Below, in pieces: positions 1 to 6,228 of a DNA stretch of 24,111 nucleotides (positions are counted from its first letter, which is position 1; every line of letters starts with the position of its first letter). Source of the stretch: Dehalococcoidia bacterium (GTDB lineage Bacteria; Chloroflexota; Dehalococcoidia; Lucifugimonadales; Australimonadaceae); the NCBI GenBank assembly GCA_021296055.1, contig JAGWBE010000034.1, forward strand, positions 1,292-25,402, given 5' to 3'. The notes under the pieces are model-generated. The model did not search any database. It saw only the letters and a list, made by a program, of their open reading frames with translations, and was not told the origin of the DNA. A program made the translations under genes and the position numbers.

Positions 1-13
1 GCCCCCCGCCCCC

Positions 14-40
14 CGCCGAGGGGCTGGCCGCCCCTCGGCG
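14..40. terminator. GC-rich hairpin downstream of the redox operon
   Basis: Positions 14-24 and 30-40 are perfect inverted complements (11 bp) with a five-base loop. The hairpin lies about 130 bp past the stop of the ferredoxin-NADP reductase gene, so it could end that operon's transcript. There is no T-run on either side, so it is not a canonical intrinsic terminator. It could equally belong to a gene outside the window. Confidence 0.4.
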
Positions 41-96
41 CTCCCCGCGTGAAGAGTGGGGGTACGCAAGGGTCTCGAGTAGCGGGAAGACGGTGC

Positions 97-170
97 GCTC
101 GCCCTGAGGGGAATCGAAGGGCGAACGGGATGGGGCGCCAGGACGAACGGAAGGGGCGCCCTGCCCTGCC
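97..170 (+). repeat. Dispersed palindromic repeat, copy A
   Basis: The core at 99-124 has complementary 7-base arms (TCGCCCT at 99-105, AGGGCGA at 118-124) around GAGGGGAATCGA. It is followed by GAACGGGATGGGGCGCC and ends in CCCTGCCCTGCC next to the stop of the ferredoxin-NADP reductase gene. The same core and tail recur at 9153-9207, 10302-10337 (tail only) and, inverted, at 6167-6215. Short palindromic repeats of this general kind are common in Chloroflexota as I recall them; their function is unknown. Confidence 0.7.
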
Positions 171-172
171 TC

Positions 173-943
173 CTATTCGTCCTCTTTCCAGAAGCGCTCT
201 TCGGTGTAGTTCCAGCCTTTCGTGCCCATGCGCTCCTTCACGTCCTCGATCATGCCGGGGTTGCCGCACAGGTAGAGGAGCGTGTTCTCTTTGGCGAGGC
301 CCCAGCTCTCCACGTACTCCTCGACGATGGTGTTGACGCGGCCCGTCGGGCCCTGCCAGTCCTTGTTGCGCTCCGCGTTGGGGCGGCTGACGGTCGGGAC
401 GAACTTGATGAAGTCGTGCGCCTTGGAGAGGTCGATGAACTCCTCGTCGTAGATGAACTCGTCCCAGTGGCTCGCCCCCTCCATCACCCAAAAGCGGTGG
501 CCGCTCTTGCCGTCGTGCAGGAACTGGCGGACGTAGGAGACGTAGGGCGCGACGCCGGTGACGGTGCCGACGAGCACGTGGTCGGTGTAGCGCTCGTCCA
601 GTGTGAAGATGCCCTTGGGGCGGGGGCGCATCGACACGATGTCGCCCACGTGCTGCGCGTAGAGCAGCGGCGTCAGCTTGCCGCCGTGCTCGGGGAGGAC
701 GTGCTCGATGAACAGCTCGATCTCCGCCTCGTAGGGAGCGGAGGCGATCGAATAGGGGCGCTCGATGTTTTGGGAGCCGATGGTGATGTACTGGCCGGGC
801 CTGAAGGAGAACGGCACGGACGGCTCAATCCAGATCTTGAACAGGTCTTCGGTGTAGTCCTGCCGACGCACGATCTTCGCCGTCGGCAGCTTCTGGAGCC
901 GGGGATCGGTGTGGCCTGTGACGGCCGCGTTGGACGTGGTCAA
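173..943 (-). CDS. Ferredoxin/flavodoxin--NADP(+) reductase
   Basis: 256-residue FAD enzyme expected to pass electrons between NADP(H) and ferredoxin or flavodoxin in the cytoplasm. The FAD-binding RPYS motif is at residues 62-65, the glycine-rich nucleotide motif GTVTGVAPY at 126-134 (usually GTGTGIAPF), and LCGNPGMIEDV at about 225-235. The C-terminus ends in ERFWKEDE, as expected for bacterial subclass enzymes with a short aromatic tail. The start is TTG at 943-941, chosen because AGGAGG lies 7 nt upstream and because TTGA overlaps the stop of the upstream large-subunit gene by 4 bp, which suggests translational coupling. This is the last gene of the NuoE/NuoF/FdhA-like operon, so it probably supplies an NADP(H) port to that complex. 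Family assignment is firm; the physiological partner is inferred. Confidence 0.9.
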   Translation of the reverse strand: MTTSNAAVTGHTDPRLQKLPTAKIVRRQDYTEDLFKIWIEPSVPFSFRPGQYITIGSQNIERPYSIASAPYEAEIELFIEHVLPEHGGKLTPLLYAQHVGDIVSMRPRPKGIFTLDERYTDHVLVGTVTGVAPYVSYVRQFLHDGKSGHRFWVMEGASHWDEFIYDEEFIDLSKAHDFIKFVPTVSRPNAERNKDWQGPTGRVNTIVEEYVESWGLAKENTLLYLCGNPGMIEDVKERMGTKGWNYTEERFWKEDE

Positions 944-3819
944 GAGCCTGCCTCCTCATGCTCGGTCGGCTCAATGCGCGCGGGAAGCACCGCGAGCCTT
1001 GGCGCGTGGTTCATCGGGTCGGGGTGCTCAGATGCGTCGAGCGCCGTTGCGAACTCCCCGAACAACGTCGTCGCTGAGGCTACGCCCTCCAAGGCGTCGG
1101 GCGCTATGCGCACACGTCCCAAGAGCGCCGCGCCCTTGGCGGTCACGGCGCGCACGGCTTGACCGTCCGTCAGCCCGGCGAGCGCCGCGTCGGCGGGGTG
1201 GAGCGTCAGCTCCTCTTCGCGCAACACCTGGTTGGGGCCGCCGTTCCTGTGGACGCTCACCTCGCGCTCGGGCTGGGCGAGCACCCTGCCCTGCGCGAGC
1301 AGCAGCGGGAAGCGCCCGCCCTGCGATTCGGGAGATTCGGCGCCGTGGCGGGGGCGTGGGCGCCACTCGGCGGGCGCCAGTTGCGCGCGGCCCACGGGCG
1401 CGAGATGGGGCGTTCCTGGGTGGTCGGGCGCAGGGCATGGCCACTGAACCCCCATGGCGACGGCGTTGGAGTAGAGCACCTGCGTCGGGAGCGGGTTGTC
1501 GTTGGAGGGTTTCAGCGTGGGGACGGCCTCATCGATAAGGCGGCGGTATGAGACGCCCGCGTACTGCGGGACGGCTTGCGCTATCTCGTCCAGCACGGCC
1601 TCCGGGCCGTCAAAGTCGAAACCTGGCGCACCCAGGGCGTTGGCGAGCGCCTGGAGCGTCTCAAGGTCGGAGCGGGCGTCCACGGCGCGGTTGACGGCCA
1701 CCTGGCGCAGGGGCTGGACGCGGCGCTCCATATTGGTGAAGGTTCCGCGCTTCTCCGAGAACGCGGCGGCGGGGAAGACGACGTTGGCGCGCTGCGCGGC
1801 GGGCGACAGGAACGTGTCGCTCACCACCAGGAACTCCAGCGCCTCAAACGCCGCCGCCGTGTCGCCGAGCGTGCCGTCCTCGTAGTGGACGTGATCGCCG
1901 AGGACGAGCATCGCCTTGACTTCGCCCTTGCGCGCGGCGGCGAACGCCTCGCGGACGCGTAGGGGGGCGGGATCGGCGGCGGGGATGGGCGCGCCCCACA
2001 GCGTCCCCAGCGCTGCCCTGTCCTGCGCGTCGGCGACGTGGCGGTGGCCTGGCAGCAGGCGCGCCTCCGCGCCCACGTCCAACTGGCCCTGGTCGTTCGC
2101 GCCGTGACGCAGGGGAAGCAGCCCGGCGGCGGGCTTGCCGACGTTGCCCGTGATCAGCGCCAGATCGGCGATGAGGCGCGAAGTGATGCGGCGCGTGCCG
2201 CCGACGGTGTTGTCGAGGGCGAAGATGGTGGTCGCCGCGGCGCTCTGCGCGTACAGGCGCGCGGCCTCCGCGACTCGCTCGGCAGGGACGCCCGTTTCGG
2301 CGGCCACCGCGTCGAGCGCGAAGGGCGCGAGCGACGCGGCCATCGCGTCGAATCCGTCGCAGTGGGCGTCGACAAACTCACGGTCGGTCAGCCCCTCGTC
2401 CACGATGACCTTGAGCATCCCGCCGATAAGCGCCAGGTCGGTTCCGGGGTACGGGCGCAGCCACAGGTGGGCGTAGCGAGTCAGCTCCGTCTCGCGCGCG
2501 TCGATGACGATGAGGCGCTGCTCCCCCGCGCGCACCGCCTGTTTGACGGGCACGGCGAGCACGTTCTGCTCCTCCGTGACATTGGCGCTCACCACTAGGA
2601 CGCAGGCGGAGTTGCGCGTCTCCTGGACGGACGCCGTGCCTGCGTATTGGCCGAGCACGTCGTGCATCCCCTCCATCAGGCCGGGCCGGTCGTTGGAGGC
2701 GGAGTCGACGTTGTTGGACTGCATGGCGATGCGGGCGAACTTCTGCGCGAGGTAGAGCTCCTCGTTGGTGTTGCGCGGGGAAGCGACGAGGGCGAACTCC
2801 GTGCCTTTGTGCGGCGCGAGGCCCTCTGCGGCGGCGGCGGCCGCTTCCTCCCACGAGGCGGGCTCGAGGCTGCCGTTGCGCCGCACCAGCGGTTGTTTGA
2901 CGCGCTCGCGGGAGTTGACGTACTCAAAGCCGAACTTGCCCTTGTAGCAGGCGTTGCCCTGGTTGGCGGGGCCGTTCAACTCGCCGATGGCGCGTATCAC
3001 CTTGCCGAAGCGGTTGACCTCGTAGGTGAGCTGACACCCGACGGGGCACTCGGCGCAGACGGTCTGCTCGTAGCGCGCCGCCCGCTCCCATTTGTGGTCG
3101 GTCTCCACGAGCGCGCCGACGGGGCATACATCGATGCACAGGCCGCAGAATTCGCAGCCCGACTCCAACAGCGATTCGCCGCGCGAGGTTCCCACCAGCA
3201 CCTGCCCCGCCCGCTCCGTCATCGTTATGGCGGAGTCGCCGCGCACCTCCTCGCATGCGCGCACGCAGCGGGCGCAGACGATGCACAGGTTGTAGTCGCG
3301 GTCGTAGAAGGGGTCTTGCGTCTCGATCTGGAGGCCGCGGTACTGGTAGGTGAGCGGCGAGTTGAGACCCTGGGTATGGAAGCGCGTAGTGTCCTTCAGC
3401 TCGCAGCGTTCGTTCTTGGGGCAGGTTACGCAACGGTCGGTGACGTCCACGTGGCGCAGACAGATGTCTTGTGGGCCGCACAGGTCGATGCGGTGGCAGG
3501 TGAGGCAGCCGTGGGGGTGCTCGGAGAGGAGCAGGTCGAGGATGGCGTCGCGGACGCCGAGCGCCTGATCGCCGAGGGTGTTGACGACCATGCCGTCGCG
3601 GACGGGGAGCGTGCAGGCGGCGGGCGTGCCGGGCGCGCCCTCGACTTCGACCACGCACATCCGGCACGCGCCGTAGGGCTTCATCCCCGGGTGGTAGCAG
3701 AGGTAGGGGATGTAGACGCCGGCCTCGTTGGCGGCCTGGATGAGCATCTGGCCGGGCTCGGCGCGGATCTCCGCGCCGTTGACGGTGAGCGTGAGCGTTT
3801 GGCGTTCGGTGGTGGTCAC
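940..3819 (-). CDS. Formate dehydrogenase alpha / NuoG-like iron-sulfur molybdopterin subunit, catalytic Cys replaced
   Basis: 959 residues, about the length of FdsA. Order: [2Fe-2S] ferredoxin domain (C41, C52, C55, C69); His-Cys motif H101, C105, C108, C114 plus a second CxxCx5C at C130, C133, C139; two 4Fe-4S motifs (C179-C189 and C222-C232); the CxxCx3C...C cluster of the molybdopterin domain (C255, C258, C262, C291) with conserved K293; then the bis-MGD domain and a C-terminal dinucleotide-binding domain. Downstream motifs (IDARETE, LRPYPGTD, PLRHGANDQG, TNMERRVQPL) match formate dehydrogenases more closely than ordinary complex I NuoG. The active-site stretch reads NNVDSASNDRP, placing R378-P379 where active enzymes have Cys/Sec-His. 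The GTG start at 3819 overlaps the NuoF stop (GTGA) and has GGAGG 6 nt upstream. Homology is certain; formate activity is doubtful. Confidence 0.85.
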   Translation of the reverse strand: MTTTERQTLTLTVNGAEIRAEPGQMLIQAANEAGVYIPYLCYHPGMKPYGACRMCVVEVEGAPGTPAACTLPVRDGMVVNTLGDQALGVRDAILDLLLSEHPHGCLTCHRIDLCGPQDICLRHVDVTDRCVTCPKNERCELKDTTRFHTQGLNSPLTYQYRGLQIETQDPFYDRDYNLCIVCARCVRACEEVRGDSAITMTERAGQVLVGTSRGESLLESGCEFCGLCIDVCPVGALVETDHKWERAARYEQTVCAECPVGCQLTYEVNRFGKVIRAIGELNGPANQGNACYKGKFGFEYVNSRERVKQPLVRRNGSLEPASWEEAAAAAAEGLAPHKGTEFALVASPRNTNEELYLAQKFARIAMQSNNVDSASNDRPGLMEGMHDVLGQYAGTASVQETRNSACVLVVSANVTEEQNVLAVPVKQAVRAGEQRLIVIDARETELTRYAHLWLRPYPGTDLALIGGMLKVIVDEGLTDREFVDAHCDGFDAMAASLAPFALDAVAAETGVPAERVAEAARLYAQSAAATTIFALDNTVGGTRRITSRLIADLALITGNVGKPAAGLLPLRHGANDQGQLDVGAEARLLPGHRHVADAQDRAALGTLWGAPIPAADPAPLRVREAFAAARKGEVKAMLVLGDHVHYEDGTLGDTAAAFEALEFLVVSDTFLSPAAQRANVVFPAAAFSEKRGTFTNMERRVQPLRQVAVNRAVDARSDLETLQALANALGAPGFDFDGPEAVLDEIAQAVPQYAGVSYRRLIDEAVPTLKPSNDNPLPTQVLYSNAVAMGVQWPCPAPDHPGTPHLAPVGRAQLAPAEWRPRPRHGAESPESQGGRFPLLLAQGRVLAQPEREVSVHRNGGPNQVLREEELTLHPADAALAGLTDGQAVRAVTAKGAALLGRVRIAPDALEGVASATTLFGEFATALDASEHPDPMNHAPRLAVLPARIEPTEHEEAGS

Positions 3820-5603
3820 GCGCCGCCTCCGGCGGCGGCGGGAACGGGCTCGGCGGCGTAGACGAAGTCGCCCTTGACGGCGGCGGTGGGCGTCTCGCCC
3901 TCCAGCTGCGCGCCGCGCAGGGCGTGCTTGGGGCCGACGAACGGGCCGATAGGCAACGGCCCCTCGCCACGCATCTGCGCCTCGAACTCCGCGCCGAAGG
4001 CGCTGAGGGCGGAGGAGACGGGGTTGTAGCCCAACTGCCCGTGGCCGCAGAGCGAGCCGCTGCGCATATTCCCCCCTACCCGCTCCATCAGCTCAAGGTC
4101 GCCGGGGCGGGACGCGCCCGCGCAGGCGCGCTCAAGTATCTCCAACAGGTGGCTCATCCCCAGGCGGCAGGGGAAGCACTTGCCGCACGACTCCATCTGG
4201 TCGAAGGCCACCAGCACGCGGGTGAGGTCTACGGCGGAGGTTTCGTCGTTGCAGACGATGAGGCCGCCGGAGCCGAACATCGCGCCTGCCTTGGCCATCT
4301 CGTCGAAGTCCAACGCCATGTCCAACTGTTCGCTCGCGAGCAGGCCGCCCAGCGGCCCGCCCGTCTGCAGGAACTTTATCGGCTTGCCGTCCGGGTCGCC
4401 CCCGCCCAGCTCCTCCACCACCTGGCGCATCGTCAAGCCAAAAGGAACTTCGACTAGGCCGGAGTAGCGAACGTGGCCGGAGAGGCAGGCGATGGCGGTG
4501 CCCTTGCTGCGCTCCGTCCCAATGGCCGCGAACCACTCGGCGCCGTTGCGGATGATCTCCGGAACGTAGGCGATGGTCTTGATGTTGTTGATGTTGGAGG
4601 GCTTGCCCCACACGCCGTAGGCGGCCGGGAAGGGCGGGCGGAAGCGAGGCATGGAGCGTTTGCCCTCCACCGCCTCCATCAGCGCCGTCTCCTCCCCTGC
4701 TACGTAGGACTCCCCCACCAGCGACACCTCCACGTCGAAGGAGAAGCCGCTGCCGAGGATGTCCACGCCCAGCAGCCCGTCGGCGTAGCAGGCGTCGATG
4801 GCCTTGCGCGTGCGGTCGATGGGCGCGTCGTGGCCGTGCCGGATGAAGACGACGCCGTTGCTCGCGCCGGTGGCGTATCCGGCGATGACGCAGCCCTCGA
4901 TGAGGGTGAGGGGGTCGGATTCCAGCACGGTCTTGTCGTTGAACGCCCCTGGGTCGCCCTCCTCGCAGTTGCAGAGGATGTACTTGACCGGGGAGGAGTT
5001 GCCCGCGAGGAATCCCCACTTGACGCCGGTGGGAAAGGCCGCGCCGCCCCTGCCCCGCAGCCCCGACTGCTTCACCTCTTCCAGCACGGCGCCCGGCTCC
5101 ATGGCGAGCGCCTTGTCGAGGCCGGCGAAGCCGCCGCGCGCGACGTACTGGTCGATATCGCCCGGCTCGATCTCCCCCGCGTTTCGGAGCGCCACACGTC
5201 GTTGGAGACGCATCATCGGCAGCTCTTCGCGCCGAGGAACGCCGGGCACGTCGACGTCTACGGAGCCGAGGGCGAGTTCCTCGACGGGCCGGCCGTCCTT
5301 GACGTGGCACTCGACGATGGCGGGGGCGTGCTGCGGCGCGGCGTTGGCGTAGAGGATGCGTGGGCCGCCGGGCGTCTGCACGTCCACGAGCGGCTCGGCG
5401 TAGCAGAGGCCGGTCGTGCCGACCTCGGTGATAGTCGCGTCCAGGCCCAGCTTGCTGACCTCTCGGCGGATCGCGTCAAGCGTCTCCAGCGCACCGGCGG
5501 CCTCGCCCATCAGCCCCGTGCCGACGCGGATCCACGGTTTGGCGTTGAGGTCAGCCCAGCGCACCGTGGCGCGTTCCTCGAGGCGGGTGAATGCGTCGCT
5601 CAC
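3816..5603 (-). CDS. NADH-binding FMN/iron-sulfur subunit (NuoF / FdsB-like)
   Basis: 595-residue diaphorase subunit that binds NAD(H) and FMN and passes electrons through a 4Fe-4S cluster. An N-terminal thioredoxin-like domain (about residues 25-115) precedes the NuoF core. GRGGAAFP (184-191) is the FMN/NADH loop, CNCEEGDPGAF (211-221) and GEETAL (303-308) are family motifs, and C473, C476, C479 and C519 bind the 4Fe-4S cluster. In the N-terminal domain, the usual GT-x-CG and VGC-x-GLC motifs read GTGLMGE and VGTTGLCYAE, so most [2Fe-2S] ligands are missing. A longer open frame runs upstream, but GTG at 5603 is preferred: GGAGG lies 8 nt upstream, it overlaps the NuoE stop as GTGA, and family similarity begins there. 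It is coupled to the large subunit in the same way. Confidence 0.9.
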   Translation of the reverse strand: MSDAFTRLEERATVRWADLNAKPWIRVGTGLMGEAAGALETLDAIRREVSKLGLDATITEVGTTGLCYAEPLVDVQTPGGPRILYANAAPQHAPAIVECHVKDGRPVEELALGSVDVDVPGVPRREELPMMRLQRRVALRNAGEIEPGDIDQYVARGGFAGLDKALAMEPGAVLEEVKQSGLRGRGGAAFPTGVKWGFLAGNSSPVKYILCNCEEGDPGAFNDKTVLESDPLTLIEGCVIAGYATGASNGVVFIRHGHDAPIDRTRKAIDACYADGLLGVDILGSGFSFDVEVSLVGESYVAGEETALMEAVEGKRSMPRFRPPFPAAYGVWGKPSNINNIKTIAYVPEIIRNGAEWFAAIGTERSKGTAIACLSGHVRYSGLVEVPFGLTMRQVVEELGGGDPDGKPIKFLQTGGPLGGLLASEQLDMALDFDEMAKAGAMFGSGGLIVCNDETSAVDLTRVLVAFDQMESCGKCFPCRLGMSHLLEILERACAGASRPGDLELMERVGGNMRSGSLCGHGQLGYNPVSSALSAFGAEFEAQMRGEGPLPIGPFVGPKHALRGAQLEGETPTAAVKGDFVYAAEPVPAAAGGGA

Positions 5604-6082
5604 GCGGCGCCTCCGCGCATGGCAGCGACGCGGGCGCGCGCCGTCTCCGGCGTGATGCGGCCTACGAGGGCGTGGTCGAACGCCATAGCGGGACCGTGAG
5701 CGCACACGCCCAAGCAGGTATTCAGCTTGAGACCGACGCGCCCGTCGGGCGTCTCGCCCTCGTTTTCGAGGCCAAGCTGGGCAAGCGCGTCTTGCAGCAG
5801 CCGCTGCGCGCCAAGGACGTGGCAGGTCGGCCCCCAACACACCTCCACCGTGTGGTCGGCGGGCGGCTTGAAGCGGAAGTTGGGATAGAACGACGCGACA
5901 CCCCACACCTCGTTGATGGTTGCGTCGGTGGCGAGCGCCACCTCGTCGATGGCCGCCTCCGGCAGGTAGCCGACGGAGTCTTGGACGGACAGCAAAGAGG
6001 ATAGGACGGTGCGCGTCCTGAACGGCTGGTCGCGGATGGCGGAGCGGACTTGCTCGCGGAGAGGGTCGGCTGCGGTGGTCAT
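5600..6082 (-). CDS. Thioredoxin-like [2Fe-2S] subunit (NuoE / FdsG-like)
   Basis: 160-residue subunit of NADH dehydrogenase, NAD-linked formate dehydrogenase or hydrogenase diaphorase modules. It holds one [2Fe-2S] cluster through C82, C87 (CWGPTC) and C123, C127 (NTCLGVC), all present. Family motifs include SVQDSVGYLP (32-41) and EVWGVASFYPNF (58-69). It is the first gene of the four-gene redox operon. The ATG at 6082 is preferred over an in-frame GTG at 6115, because the extra 11 residues would be encoded by a perfect inverted repeat (6097-6120) that looks regulatory. Neither start has a strong Shine-Dalgarno sequence, so the start is less certain than the identity. Complex I membrane subunits are not in the window. 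Confidence 0.9.
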   Translation of the reverse strand: MTTAADPLREQVRSAIRDQPFRTRTVLSSLLSVQDSVGYLPEAAIDEVALATDATINEVWGVASFYPNFRFKPPADHTVEVCWGPTCHVLGAQRLLQDALAQLGLENEGETPDGRVGLKLNTCLGVCAHGPAMAFDHALVGRITPETARARVAAMRGGAA

Positions 6083-6096
6083 AGAGGGTTTGCGGG

Positions 6097-6120
6097 GGTT
6101 CGTGATTTTCCGCACGAACC
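6097..6120. promoter_or_regulatory. Perfect 8-bp inverted repeat ahead of the NuoE-like gene
   Basis: GGTTCGTG at 6097-6104 and CACGAACC at 6113-6120 are exact reverse complements separated by 8 bases. The element sits between the proposed promoter (6129-6158) and the NuoE ATG at 6082. It could be an operator for a dimeric regulator or a hairpin in the 5' leader of the redox operon. I do not recognise it as the site of a known regulator. Confidence 0.5.
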
Positions 6121-6128
6121 TTGCGCCG

Positions 6129-6158
6129 ATGCTAGCACGCCCGCTCGGCGGCTCACAA
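6129..6158 (-). promoter_or_regulatory. Candidate promoter of the NuoE-F-FdhA-FNR operon
   Basis: On the minus strand TTGTGA (6158-6153) is followed after 18 bp by TAGCAT (6134-6129), which is preceded by TG as in an extended -10 box. Each hexamer matches four of six sigma-70 consensus positions. It is the best candidate in the 146-bp gap between serA and the NuoE-like gene. The prediction is by eye only. Confidence 0.4.
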
Positions 6159-6166
6159 GGCGGGAC

Positions 6167-6215
6167 GGCGGGGCTACCGCGCCGCGTTTGGCCTTCGATT
6201 CCCCTCAGAGCAAGG
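6167..6215 (-). repeat. Dispersed palindromic repeat, copy D (inverted)
   Basis: On the minus strand this reads CTCTGAGGGGAATCGAAGG, then GCGGCGCGGTAGCCCCGCC. It resembles copies A and B but is in the opposite orientation. It begins about 15 bp past the serA stop. A small internal hairpin (CCCCT/AGGGG at 6201-6205 and 6213-6217) might weakly terminate serA transcription, but no T-run follows. Confidence 0.55.
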
Positions 6216-6228
6216 GGCGGGGCGTCGC

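Noticed and set aside
2686..2688. Possible selenocysteine codon at the large-subunit active site
   Set aside because: The codon is CGG (Arg), and the frame has no internal TGA.
2647..3861. Plus-strand open frame of 404 codons opposite the large redox subunit
   Set aside because: The minus-strand gene carries unmistakable iron-sulfur motifs; the antisense frame has none.
5604..5906. Upstream extension of the NuoF-like frame by 101 codons
   Set aside because: The extension lies inside the NuoE-like gene in another frame and is Arg-rich without similarity. GTG at 5603 has the ribosome-binding site.
6153..6158. TTGTGA resembling half of a Rex (NADH-sensing repressor) site
   Set aside because: The second half-site TTCACAA is absent at the required spacing, so a Rex operator cannot be supported.
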